A program made the translations under genes and the position numbers. From Rhodovulum sp. ES.010 (GTDB lineage Bacteria > Pseudomonadota > Alphaproteobacteria > Rhodobacterales > Rhodobacteraceae): a stretch of 64,000 nucleotides of DNA. Of the stretch, positions 26,889 to 36,900 are shown in pieces; within the stretch, counting starts at the first letter, position 1; every line of letters starts with the position of its first letter. The notes under the pieces are model-generated. The model was given only the letters and a program-made list of their open reading frames with translations, did no database searches and had not been told where the DNA came from. The stretch covers positions 3,388,501-3,452,500 of the forward strand of contig NZ_FSRS01000001.1 of the NCBI RefSeq assembly GCF_900142935.1. The letters are read 5' to 3'.

Positions 26889-27147
26889 TCAACATCGGCT
26901 GTCCTTGGCAACCGCATGCTCCAAGTCAGCGAGCGGCACGGTAAGCGTTCGGTCGAGCACGGGACGCGCGGCGCGCGGATGGAGGCGTACGAGAACCGAA
27001 GACGTCCATGTGCCCCGTTCAATCCAGTCCACGGGCTCGAGCAGCTGGGTCTCGATCTCGTATTCGCCCGGCGGCAGGGTCTCGTTGAAGCTCGGAAGCT
27101 GGAAGGGGCGGAAAAAAAAAGGCGGTCGTCTTGATCGAGGCGGTCAT
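26889..27147 (-). pseudogene. Small accessory gene with a homopolymer frameshift
   Basis: An ATG at 27147 opens MTASIKTTAFFF, and the frame continues as RPFQLPSFNETLPPGEYEIE and later VRLHPRAARPVLDRTLTVPL only if one T is removed from a T9 run (27112-27120). The 259-bp length is one more than a multiple of three. The protein of about 85 residues resembles short conserved hypotheticals found near mobile genes; no function is known. The extra base is either a mutation, a phase-variable tract or a sequencing error. Confidence 0.5.
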
Positions 27148-27264
27148 CTCGGTTCTCTAGGAGAATTGGTGACTTGGGATGCCATGACGGAAAATCGGCA
27201 GAGCGGCCGGCCTCGCGAGCCGACAACGTACGAACACATCCGTCCTGCGATGGGACGCTACAGT

Positions 27265-28101
27265 TTAATTGCTAGACACAGGCGACGTCTCGGCTGCGTC
27301 GTGTCTTGCGTCCCAGGTCCAGACGTCGAATTGCGTCAGGGTACTCGGCCCGAAAGTCTGGGTTAGCGGCACATCGGCTGCATCCCGGCCACGGGCGATC
27401 AGGATACGTCCCATGCGTCTTGAGTTGTTGCGCGGATCGAAAACCCACCAACGGCCGTCGAGATAGACTTCCAGCCAGGCCGCGAAATCGTTGGGCACAT
27501 GCGGCTCGGGTTCGCCGAATTCGCTCAGATAGCCAGTGCAATAGCGGGCCGGAATGTTCATGCAACGGCAGAGAGCGATAGCGAGATGGGCGAAATCCCG
27601 GCAGACACCCTTCCGTCCGGCCAGCGTGTCAGACGCCGTGCGCGTTGCGCTTGCCTCCATGTAGTCGAATGAGACGGTAGTGTGCACGAAATCGCAGATC
27701 GCCTTCACGCGCGCCCAGCCCGGCGGTGTGTTCTCGAAAAGGCGCCAGGCTTCCGTCGACAGAAGATCGGTATCGCAATAGCGACTGCCGAGAACATAGA
27801 CCAGCGTTTCGACGGGCAGGTCCTGAACGGCGTGCTGTGCGGCATCGGGTGCTGTCGGATCAGGCATTCCGCTGTCGCGGAATATCCCGTCAGTCGACAG
27901 GGTGAAGTCCCCCGCCGGGGCCATCATCCGCGTGCACCGGTTGCCGGAGCCGTCGCGATAGCTTTCCAGCGGGACGCTCGGCTGCGTCACGAGATCGTCG
28001 GCCCGTTCCAGGTCACCGAAACGCGAGTAGTGCACATTCAGCATGGCGATGAAGGGCGTCGGCTGGGTTAGCCGGTAGCGCAGGCGGCAACCGATCCGCA
28101 T
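27265..28101 (-). CDS. Transglutaminase-like protease-fold protein
   Basis: This protein of about 278 residues opens with an immunoglobulin-like N-terminal domain (TPFIAMLNVHYSRFGDLERA) and has a transglutaminase-like core. The nucleophile is Cys in GRKGVCRDFAHLAIALCR and the Asp is in WWVFDPRNN. The segment that often reads DFHAW reads DFAAW here, so the usual catalytic His is not at that position. Start codons at 28101 and at an in-frame GTG just upstream are both possible; the frame further upstream belongs to the Cys-repeat gene region. Downstream enzymes of this family are cytoplasmic cysteine peptidases or amidases. Confidence 0.8.
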   Translation of the reverse strand: MRIGCRLRYRLTQPTPFIAMLNVHYSRFGDLERADDLVTQPSVPLESYRDGSGNRCTRMMAPAGDFTLSTDGIFRDSGMPDPTAPDAAQHAVQDLPVETLVYVLGSRYCDTDLLSTEAWRLFENTPPGWARVKAICDFVHTTVSFDYMEASATRTASDTLAGRKGVCRDFAHLAIALCRCMNIPARYCTGYLSEFGEPEPHVPNDFAAWLEVYLDGRWWVFDPRNNSRRMGRILIARGRDAADVPLTQTFGPSTLTQFDVWTWDARHDAAETSPVSSN

Positions 28102-28141
28102 CCGTATGCCGGGCACGTCGTCACGCAATGCTTGTGGCGCG

Positions 28142-28939
28142 CTATCGTCCAAGAACGCACTCCCCGTCGGAGAGCTGAAAGCTGCGGTCGCAGCGCCAAC
28201 GGTTTCCGGATCGATCGAGATGGGCGTTTGCGGGCAGGTCGATTGCGACGCAGGCATCGTCCACCGCCTCGAAGCCCCGTTTGCAACGCCATCCCGGTCC
28301 ATAGGAATCCTGGTCCACAAAGGCATTCGCGGGAAGCGCTACAGGATTACAGCGGCCATCGACTTCGACGAAGCCCCGTTCACAGGCCCATTCGGCACCT
28401 TAGTCCGCATTGGTGAGATAGCCGTTTTCGGGAACCGCAATCGGAACGCAGGCGGCTTCACTCGCGGTGAAGCCGCGGTCGCATGCCCAGCCGGAACCCG
28501 AGGGATCGTCGGTAAGGTAGGCGTTCTCGGGAAGGACGATCAGAACGCATGTCTCCCGATCTTGCCGATATCCACGATCACACTGCCAGTCGAAGCCCGA
28601 TGATCGGAGGAAGGCATTTTCGGGGACGGGGATCGCCTCGCAGGATGCACCGCCCACTTCTTGGTAGCCCCGCTTGCACGCCCACCCCGCGCCGTAAGAC
28701 CGGCCAGTTGCGTAGGCGTTGTCGGGGACGTCGATGGCAACGCAATCCCCGGCATTGACGCGGTAACCGAGCGTACAGTGCCAGCCTCCGCCATAGCTCC
28801 GTACCTCTGCATTCTCCGGCAGAGGTCCTGTACCGTCCTGTGCGAGGACCGGAAACGCCCAGACGGTAAGCAAGGCGGTAATGGCGGCGCCGATCACCGC
28901 GCCGCAGCGGCCGGGTTTGAGCCACTCGGGGGTGTTCAT
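28142..28939 (-). pseudogene. Exported Cys-rich tandem-repeat protein, interrupted by one stop
   Basis: The ATG at 28939 has a strong GGAGG site and begins a protein with a signal peptide (ITALLTVWAFPVLAQDG). It then carries about seven tandem repeats of roughly 36 residues with the pattern NAY-x5-GxGWxCxRGY-x6-C-x3-xVPE. An in-frame TAA at 28400-28402 ends the first 179 codons, but the same frame continues with three more repeats to a TAG at 28142-28144. The TAA falls where other repeats have Ser (TCA to TAA). Each repeat has two Cys, suggesting one disulfide per unit. Function unknown; an exported binding or adhesion role is a guess. Confidence 0.75.
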
Positions 28940-29056
28940 GCTGTATCCTCCTGCGGAGAAAGCGCCGCCTCGCCATGAAAACATGTCCGGAGCGGCGTCA
29001 GCCGCCGACCCAGCACCTTCTTCCGCGTCAGGCGCGAAGCCGCCTGCCGTGTGCCG

Positions 29057-30262
29057 TCAAGCGGCCATCCGTTCCGGGCGTTGCGAAGACCGGCGGCGGC
29101 GACGGCGCCCTTTTTTCGCTTTCGGAGCGTTTCCGATCCCTTCCCAGGCTCGGCCTCCGGCGACTTCCACGCGCATGCCGAGCACCTTCTCGATGGCCTT
29201 GAGTTCCGACACTTCGTCGGCGGCGCAGAACGCGACCGCGCGTCCGTCGCGGCCGGCACGGGCGGTGCGCCCGATCCGGTGCACGTAGTTTTCCGGGACG
29301 TTCGGCAGATCGTAATTGTAGACATGGCCCACGCCGGGAATGTCGATCCCACGTGCCGCGACATCCGTCGCGACGAGGACGCGCACCGATCCGCCCTTGA
29401 AGGCGGCGATGGCCCGGTCGCGCTGACCCTGACTCTTGTTGCCGTGGATCGAGGTGGCCGCGAAACCGGCCCGCTCGAGCTGTTTCATCAGCCGCTCGGC
29501 CCCATGCTTCGTGCGCGAAAAAACCACCGCGCGGTCGTCGCGGTGCCCGTTCAGAAGGTTTATCAGTAGAGCCTGCTTCTGCTCCTTGGCGACGAAATGC
29601 ACCGAATGGGCAACCTTGTCCGCGACTTTGCCCGGCGTCGAGACCTCCACGCGGATGGGCTTGTCCAGGTACTGGCGGGAAAGGTCTGCCATCGCCTTCG
29701 GCATCGTGGCCGAAAACATCATGGTCTGCCGATCCTTGCCCAGCATCGGCGCGATGCGGCGCAGCGCATGGACGAAGCCGATGTCGAGCATCTGATCCGC
29801 CTCATCGAGAACGAGGAACCGTGTTTCGCCCAGGTCGATGGCCCGGCGATCCATCAGATCGATCAAGCGGCCCGGCGTTGCCACGAGGATGTCCGTCCCG
29901 CGGGCGAGCTTCTGGGCCTGCGCATTGATCGACTTGCCGCCCACGACAAGCGTGATGCGGAGATCGGCCGTCAGCCCCTGCAGGCTCTGGACGATCTGGC
30001 CCGCGAGTTCCCGGGTCGGGGCGAGGATCAATCCCCGGGCCGAGCGGGGCACGGGGCGTTCCTGCTTCTTCGACAGCGATACGACCAGCGGGATGCCGAA
30101 GGCGGCGGTCTTGCCGGTCCCGGTCTGGGCGATACCCAGAATGTCACGGCCTTGCAGCGCCTGCGGGATCGCCTGTTCCTGGATAGGGGTCGGTTGAGTC
30201 AGCCCGAGGGCGTCGAGCCGCGAGACCATGCGGGCATTGAGCCCAAGTTCTTTGAAAGTCAT
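29057..30262 (-). CDS. DEAD-box RNA helicase
   Basis: This 401-residue helicase has the Q motif (LTQPTPIQEQAIP), motif I (AQTGTGKT), Ia (PTRELAGQI), II (DEAD), III (SAT) and VI (HRIGRTARAG). The C-terminal tail is very basic (KKGRRRRRRSSQRPER), typical of RhlE-like proteins that bind RNA. It unwinds short RNA duplexes and supports ribosome assembly or RNA turnover at low temperature. A cold-shock gene is divergent 455 bp away, a frequent pairing in this order. Confidence 0.93.
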   Translation of the reverse strand: MTFKELGLNARMVSRLDALGLTQPTPIQEQAIPQALQGRDILGIAQTGTGKTAAFGIPLVVSLSKKQERPVPRSARGLILAPTRELAGQIVQSLQGLTADLRITLVVGGKSINAQAQKLARGTDILVATPGRLIDLMDRRAIDLGETRFLVLDEADQMLDIGFVHALRRIAPMLGKDRQTMMFSATMPKAMADLSRQYLDKPIRVEVSTPGKVADKVAHSVHFVAKEQKQALLINLLNGHRDDRAVVFSRTKHGAERLMKQLERAGFAATSIHGNKSQGQRDRAIAAFKGGSVRVLVATDVAARGIDIPGVGHVYNYDLPNVPENYVHRIGRTARAGRDGRAVAFCAADEVSELKAIEKVLGMRVEVAGGRAWEGIGNAPKAKKGRRRRRRSSQRPERMAA

Positions 30263-30717
30263 GTCAATCCTTGACCGGACCTTTCGTCCGGTATCACCGA
30301 CGAACGCAAATGCGTGCGGTCGGTCGGGGTGCACCCAAGCGAACACTCCGGCACCGCATTGTGTCCGGAACCGCGTTGGGCGGCGTCCCCCCTTCGTGAT
30401 GTGGGAAAACGATGCGTCAAGGCCGGGGGCGGGAGTGAACCCGCCTGCTCACGCGGCAGGGCGATGGCGCCGTCGGTATATGGAAGGCCGTCGATGGCTT
30501 GTCAATGCCGTGCCGTCAGCGGTCATCGCCTGTGAAGCAATTTCGCGACGTCGCACGACAAACCTTGTAAGTCGCGATGGGAAGGCGCATGTTGATTGGG
30601 TAATCGTTTTTCTCTGCGACCTTCTGCTTCCGTTCATCCGGCTTCAGTGGATCTCTCAGTCTGACTTTGCCGGGTTGCCGCATCCTGCGGGCAGCACCTG
30701 AACAGGAGACCACGGAT
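30263..30717. other. Divergent leader region between helicase and cold-shock genes
   Basis: 455 bp without a gene. Both neighbours are cold-type genes known for long 5' leaders, so untranslated RNA probably occupies much of it. No clear promoter boxes were found. Confidence 0.45.
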
Positions 30718-30924
30718 ATGGCCAATGGCACCGTGAAGTTTTTCAATACCCAAAAAGGCTTCGGCTTCATCGAGACGGAGACGGGCGGCAAGGACGTCTT
30801 TGTCCACATCTCCGCCGTCGAACGTGCGGGTCTGACCGGCCTTTCGGACGCCCAGAAGGTGACGTTCGATGTGGAAACCGGCCGCGATGGCCGCGAAAGC
30901 GCCACCAATCTGGCGCTTGCCTGA
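30718..30924 (+). CDS. Cold-shock domain protein
   Basis: A 68-residue CspA-type OB-fold protein. RNP1 is KGFGFIE and RNP2 is VFVHIS. CAGGAGA precedes the ATG. Binds single-stranded RNA/DNA as an RNA chaperone. Confidence 0.95.
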   Translation: MANGTVKFFNTQKGFGFIETETGGKDVFVHISAVERAGLTGLSDAQKVTFDVETGRDGRESATNLALA

Positions 30925-30934
30925 CCGCGCTGGG

Positions 30935-30958
30935 CGGGTGCTCCTTACGGAGCGCCCG
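30935..30958 (+). terminator. Hairpin after the cold-shock gene
   Basis: A 10-bp stem (arms 30935-30944 and 30949-30958, one G-T pair) with loop TTAC, 10 bp after the stop. No U tract, so it may be a stability or Rho-linked element. Confidence 0.45.
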
Positions 30959-30964
30959 GGCACC

Positions 30965-31991
30965 GTGACCGATCCCCGCTCCGGCACCGAAAATCCGGTC
31001 GATGCTCGCCAATGGTCCCGTGTTCCGACGCAGTATCGTGCGCCCGACTCCTTGCGCAGCGTCCTGGAACTGATCGTACCGCTTGCGCCGTTTCTCGCGA
31101 CATGGGTCGTGGCCTGGTGGCTGCTGTCCTGCAGCACGGCGCTGGCGATGTTGCTCGCTTTAGGCAATTTCGCCGTCCTCGTGCGCCTGTTCATGATTCG
31201 GCATGATTGCGGCCACGGATCGTTCTTCCGCAACAAGCGAGTGTGCAACTGGCTTGGTCGCGTGATCGGCGTGGTGACGCTGACGCCATACCACATCTGG
31301 GGCGAGACGCACGCCATCCATCATCCCACCACCGGTAACCTCGACCGGCGCGGAATCGGTGACCTGCCGACCCTGACGGTCGCCGAGTATCGCGCGAAGG
31401 GGCCTTGCGCGCGGCCTCTATGGCCTTGTCCGTCATCCGCTGTTCCTGTGCGGTGTCGTGCCCTTCTACGGCTTTTTCCTCCGGAACCGGCTTCCGGTCG
31501 GTCTCATGCGGTCGGAATGGAGATACTGGGGCAGCGCCATGGCGACGAATGCCGCAATCGCCGCAATGCTGACCACGCTGGTCTGGTCCGGCGGATGGAA
31601 CGTGGTTGTCTTGATCTTCTTTCCCACCGTGCTCCTCGCGGCCGGCACGGGGCTTTGGTTCTTCTACGTCCAGCACCGGTTCCAGCACACCAGCTGGAAC
31701 AAAGAGGCGGATTGGGACATCCGAGACGCGGTCCTCGAAGGCAGTTCGCACGACGATCTTCCCTCGATCCTGCGCTGGATCACCGGAAACATCGGCGTCC
31801 AACACGCCCAGCCCCTGGCAAGCCCGATCCCGTTCTAGCGCCTGCCCGAAGTGCTTCGTGACCGTGGCGCACTTGCGAATTTCAGCCGAGTCACCTCGCG
31901 CGAAAGCCTCGGCTGCGCACGCCTCGCTCTATGGAATGAATCCGCAGGGCGGCTCGTGACATGCGCCGAGGCGCAGCGGTTGCCGACTTGA
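30965..31991 (+). pseudogene. Membrane fatty-acid desaturase, decayed
   Basis: The frame from GTG 30965 has four-helix desaturase features and His boxes HDCGH (RHDCGHGSFF) and HAIHH. A -1 frameshift occurs near 31400 (YRAKG then RGLYGLVRHPLF in another frame). An in-frame TAG at 31836-31838 replaces the usual Tyr after IPF; beyond it RLPEVLRDRGALANF continues to a TGA at 31991. The third His box, normally HxxHH after GNIGV, reads QHAQP. Three independent lesions show it is dead. It is downstream of the cold-shock gene, which fits a former role in membrane fluidity. Confidence 0.85.
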
Positions 31992-32040
31992 CCCGGAATC
32001 GCACCCATTTCGCCAATCACCATTTTCGGAGAACACCACC

Positions 32041-32718
32041 ATGACGCGTTTCAACACGGAAGTTCGAACGGCCACTGGCCGTAACCTGTTTAAGGACAAA
32101 AAGAAAAAGAAGGGCGCCGAACGCTCGTCGGATACGCCGTCCGCGGTCCGGCTGGGCGAACACGGCCGGTACCAGATCAAGTCCGGGCGCCTTTCCGGAG
32201 AATACGTGGCCCGCGCCTTTCCGAAACCGCCGACGAACGCGCGCGGGATGATCGCGGAAGCTAGAGGCGCGACGGAAGAGGCTGCCATCGCCGCCTTGCA
32301 TGACGTGATCGATGCACGGGAAATCCGAAGAACCGACGATCGCCGGGCTGATCCGAAAACGGGTTTTCCTGTTCCGAGCACCGAGGAATTTGTCGAAGCG
32401 GTCGCCCAGGTAACCCTGTCGCGCCCGCAACGCGCCATGCTGACCGCGCTTGCCCTGGCTGATAATGAAGGGTTGTCCGAGGGGCGGCTTGCAAGCGAGG
32501 CCGGTTACAAGTCGAAAGCCTCGGCCAATCGCGCCTTGGCATCCGCCGGACTGTTGATCGCCAGTTACCTCTCCCTGGAAGCAAACCCCGGCGCGCTGAC
32601 CAGCGAACACGACGGAATGATGTTTCTGGGTTGCCGAGGCCAGCAAACAAGCGATGACGACCCGGGAAACTGGATACTTCACACTGAACTGCGCGAGGCT
32701 GTTCTGACTGCCGGATGA
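32041..32718 (+). CDS. Hypothetical protein with a possible winged-helix domain
   Basis: This 225-residue protein begins with a Lys-rich stretch (KDKKKKKGAE) and a central KSGRLSGEYVARAFPKPP segment. Residues about 126-175 (LSRPQRAMLTALALADNEGL then LASEAGYKSKASANRALASA) look like a winged helix, followed by a small domain ending NWILHTELREAVL. I do not recognise the family, although C-terminal parts of some HNH or restriction-linked proteins look similar. CGGAGA precedes the ATG. It lies beside integrase debris, so it is probably island cargo. Confidence 0.6.
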   Translation: MTRFNTEVRTATGRNLFKDKKKKKGAERSSDTPSAVRLGEHGRYQIKSGRLSGEYVARAFPKPPTNARGMIAEARGATEEAAIAALHDVIDAREIRRTDDRRADPKTGFPVPSTEEFVEAVAQVTLSRPQRAMLTALALADNEGLSEGRLASEAGYKSKASANRALASAGLLIASYLSLEANPGALTSEHDGMMFLGCRGQQTSDDDPGNWILHTELREAVLTAG

Positions 32719-32750
32719 CCGAATCGCCATTCGCAGGCGGCCCGTCGCCT

Positions 32751-33300
32751 TCAGCTCTCTACGCTCTCCGAGACCGCGAGCGCATCTTCCAGTTCGACGC
32801 CGAGGTGGCGGACGGTGCTGTCCATCCTGGTGTGTCCGAGCAGACGTTGGACGGACCGCAGGTTGCCCGTCTTCCGGTAGATTTGCACGACTTTCGTGCG
32901 GCGCATGGAATGCGTGCCGTAGGAGGTCGGGTCGAGGCCGATGGAACGCACCCATTCCCTGACGAGGCGGGCGTATTTGCGGGGAGAGACATGCAGGCGT
33001 TCATGGAACCGTCCATGCCAGAGGTATTCGGATACGGTCATCAAGGCTCTTCCCTCCGGCGCGCCAGAGAGTTGCGCGTGCCCTCGGTGATCTCGAACCG
33101 GACCGGTCGCCGGGTCTTGCTCTGGAGGGGCGGGGCGCGCGCCTTGACCTGGCCCGCCGCGTAGACATCCGCGACCTTGAGTTTCACGAGGTCGCAGGCG
33201 CGGAGCTTGGCTCGTCGATGGCGAGGTTGAACAGGACGAGGTCGCGGTGGTTCTCGGCGATTTCCAGGCGGACGCGAATGGCCCAGACGTGTTTCGGCTG
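32751..33300 (-). pseudogene. Short tyrosine recombinase, frameshifted and lacking the Tyr
   Basis: The C-terminal part reads YGTHSMRRTKVVQIYRKTGN then LGHTRMDSTVRHLGVEL. The position of the nucleophilic Tyr (VRYLGV in the related fragment at 39150) is His. The upstream part (KLRACDLVKLKVADVYAAGQ, preceded by IRVRLEIAENHRD) lies in other frames, showing at least two frameshifts. The family is the compact phage-type integrase common in Alphaproteobacteria. Confidence 0.8.
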
Positions 33301-33384
33301 TGAACGGAGATGGAAAACTGATCCCGTAGCGGGGTGATCGGCGTCCCAAAGAGCCATGGCCGAAAATGTGTGATGCGGCCTGAG

Positions 33385-33825
33385 AAAGGTGGCGTATCGA
33401 GGCGACTGCCAAAGCCTGCCAGCACCTCCGAAGGGAGCGATACGCCGTCACGGAAGATGCAGGGATCATCCCGCTTCGTCGGCCGCATTCGGTGGACGAC
33501 CCGTTGACCGAGATTGCCCGGGAGGGCGCGCGCCGGATGCTGGCGGCGGCGTTACGGGCAGAGGCAGATGCTTTCGTCGCAGACCTGGCCGGGGAGCGAT
33601 TGCCCGACGGACGCCAGCGGGTGGTCCGACAAGGTCACGGGCCGGAGCGCGAAATTCGGACCGGGATCGGCGCTCCGACCGTACGGCGGCCGAAGCTTCG
33701 CGATCTGGGCAAGGGATCGTCAGAGACCGGGGTGATCGTGATATCGCCGCACATGGCGTATCGCTCGTTCGGGAGGTCCTGGCAGGCTTCAGCTCCCGCC
33801 ACGATACGCCGCCTTCTCAAACACC
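33385..33825. repeat. Pair of ~70-bp inverted repeats around a transposase remnant
   Basis: 33385-33455 and 33757-33825 are imperfect reverse complements sharing GGCGTATCGCTC, a TTCGGGAGGT-like block, CTGGCAGGCTT and GATACGCC. They flank the IS256-like fragment at 33492. They may be the ends of an old element or an unrelated repeat family. Confidence 0.55.
33492..33735 (+). pseudogene. IS256-family transposase, N-terminal fragment
   Basis: The frame reads DPLTEIAREGARRMLAAALR, DAFVADLAGERLPDGRQRVV and REIRTGIGAPTVRRPKLRD, the conserved N-terminus of IS256 (mutator) transposases. It stops matching after about 75 residues and the catalytic domain is absent. Confidence 0.75.
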
Positions 33826-33994
33826 GTCACCCGAGTTCACCCATAGCTCGACGCTCGTACCCACCGTTCCGTCCCCTCGGTTATTGCCGATGGACCGGAG
33901 GCCTTAGCCGCGCTTACAGTTTTGGCGGGAGCGGGCGGGAGAATCCCGGCCGGGGCATAGCGAGAGCTTGCCCGAACGAACAAAGGGAAACGTC

Positions 33995-36900
33995 ATGCGT
34001 CCGGTATTCGGTGTCATCCTTGCCTGTCTTGCCGGGGGCGCCTCCGCGCCGGTATCGGCCGACTTGGCGTTCCAGCAGGCCGACCTGGCCGGTGTTTCCT
34101 CGGAGCGGTTGCTCGAAACCGGCACGGCGGAGATCGCGCGCAGGCTTGGCGTTCCAGAGGCCGACCTGGCCGGGCTCAAGGCGGGACGCGCGCGTGTCCT
34201 TGAAGGGATGAGCCGCACGGAACAGGCGGCCTACGACTATTTCAAGCGGTTCTACCCGGGCGATTTCGAGGCCGATTTCGTCGCCGATTTCACGCCGTCC
34301 TTCGCGACCAATTACGAGGCGGCGTGGTCGAAGATCAATCTCGAAGGGGACAGCGTCACCATGGGCACCGGGTTTTCCCATGCCGACCTGTCGACGCGGG
34401 TCCCCTCCGGAGAGCGTCTGCCCCAGAGCGTCCGGCTGGTTATCGACCCGCGCAGCGATTTTGCCCCGCGCGGCCTCCGGAGGGGCGCCGACCGGTCGAT
34501 GCCGGTCGTGTTCTTCACCGATGACGGGCAACGCTGGTCGCTCGATCTAAGCGACGGCGGCCGCAACGAGTGGCAGGTGGACACCCCGACCGTCGCCGGG
34601 ACCAGCGACGCGCTGGCGGTTGCGCCGGCGAGCATCGCCCGCGCGGGCGACCGCCTTGTCGGGGTATCGCAGGACGGCACGGCGATCTGGCTTTCGGAGG
34701 ACGACGGCGCCCGGTGGCGCCGCATCGCCCGGAACGACCCTGCCTTCGACGAGGCGCGAAAGGACGTGCTGAGGGACAAGGGGTTCGACGATGCGGCGCT
34801 GCGCCGGCGGATCGTCGCGATGTTCGAGGCGGCCGAGGACCGGGAGATGCCGAGCGCCGAGGAGATCGAGGACCTCATCTGGAACCGGCGCCGGGAGGTG
34901 CGCAGCATCGTTTCCTTCCGGCCACACCTCGCCGATCCGGATCGGGTCTACGTGGCCTTCGCCAGGGGCGGGCTCGGCCTCCTGCGTCTCGACGACCTGG
35001 CCGAAGCCGGCGACACCTTCGCCACCGAGACCACCTTCATCTCCGTGCCGTTCGCGGAGGACTGGAACGGGGAAGACGCGCCGGTTGCCGATTTCGCGGT
35101 CCGGGAAGTGGACGGCACAGTCCCCGGCCGCGGCGCGGCCACCATGCAGCGGACCGCGGCGGTGTTGCCCGAACATGTCCGGCCGCGCAACATCGCCCGC
35201 CGCGACGCCGACGAGTTCGCCGCCTGGCAACGCGACGTTCTCGACAACTGGGGTCCGTCCACCGTCGCGATCTTCAACGACGACGATTCGTTCGGCGCCC
35301 TCGACCGCACCACCGCGCCGGAGTTCAAGCCGCGGTTCACCGGCGTCTTCCACGGCGGCGACGGGCAGATCGTCTTCGCGCTGGGCGATGCCGGACGGCT
35401 CTACTACGCGGTCGACGTGAACGCGCGCGCGTTCGATTTCGACGCCTACGACCTGGCCCGCGCCCGCGCGTCGGGGGAGGTCGAGCGCGCCCGCGAGGCG
35501 TTCAACGCCGGCGTCGCCGCGGCGAAGGAGGCCGGGCGCGCGTTGCCGACCTTCCGGTCGGGATTCGCCGAGATGCGGACCTATGCCGCGATCAGCCGGC
35601 TGCACTGGACGCAGCTCGACCGGGACATCATGGCCGCGGCGGGCACGAGGTCGGGGGCCTGGGTCCTGCTGCATTCCGGCCGGATGCGCCACTACCAGGC
35701 GCCGGAGCTGGCCGCGGCCGCCCCGGGAAGCCTGCGACCCTCGGCCGACGAACTGCTCGACCTCAAGGCCATGCTGGGGGATGCGATCCAGGAGCGCGAC
35801 CTCCTCGGCGACCAGATGCGCGTGCATCTCGCGGCGATCGAGGATGCGCGTCGGCTGGCGCTTGCGGATGCGCAGAAATACCGCCTCGCGCTGCGGCTCG
35901 AGTCGGGCGGGTTCACCAGCAAGACCACGACCGTCGGGGGAAGCGATACGGCCACCGGGGATGCGATTCTCGGCGGGGTCGCGGCGCTCGCCTCCGAGGC
36001 TCCCTTTGCGGCGACCTTTCTCAACTTGGCCAATTTCGCCCTCGGCCAGGCCCGGCAGGCGGCCGACACGCCCCGCGTCATCGAAAACCCGCAGGCGGCC
36101 GGCTTCACCGCGCTCCAGGCCCTCTCCGCGCTCGCGACCGAGCTCAAGACGGCCTACACCGAGCAGGAACAAGCGATCCGCTTCAGCCGCCAGGTGTGTC
36201 TCTCGACCCCGCGGACCCGCGCGGCGTGCCTCGATCCCGGCGGAATGACGTCGCAGCCTGCTGAACCTCTCAGGGCCAGCGGATACGCCACCCAGTACCT
36301 GCCTGCCGCCTTTCCCCAGAACATAATGCAGGCCCGCTATGTCTCGATGGTCCGCCAGGCCCGCCACCGCGCCCGCTGCCTGATGTGGACCGAGCTGCTG
36401 CCGCGCGTGGGGTTTCTCTATGGCGGCGCGTTGACGCCCGGCTACCGCAATAACGAGGTCGACGATCGCGACACGTTCACCGGTACGGATGACGGAACGC
36501 CGTTCCGCTTCGGCCTTCTCGGCAGCGACACGAAATCCCTCCCGATCCTTGCCACGATCGCGACGCCCGACATTCTTAACAAAATCACGGTCGCCACCGC
36601 CTGGTCCCTGAGGATCGGAACGAAGGACATCAACGACACCCTTGTACGGACCGAGATCGATGGCGACGGGTTCGCCGGCGACTTCGCCGAAGGCCCGGTG
36701 GTGCTGCCGCTCGAAGGGCCCGGAACGCTCTCGCTGGGCGATATCTTCTTAACCTGCGGGAGGGAGGCGGGGCGGGCGCTGTTCCTGTCTCTCGACCGCC
36801 TGACGACCGGCGTCCGGGCAATCGAGTCCTTCACGGTCAACGGGGGAAAGAGCTGGTCCTTGCCACTCCTGGCCGAGGATTACGGGTTCCCGACGCGGGA

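Noticed and set aside
34547..36367. 606-codon minus-strand frame opposite the large exported gene
   Set aside because: The plus frame has a signal peptide, Asp boxes and a ribosome site; the minus frame is a composition artefact of high GC.
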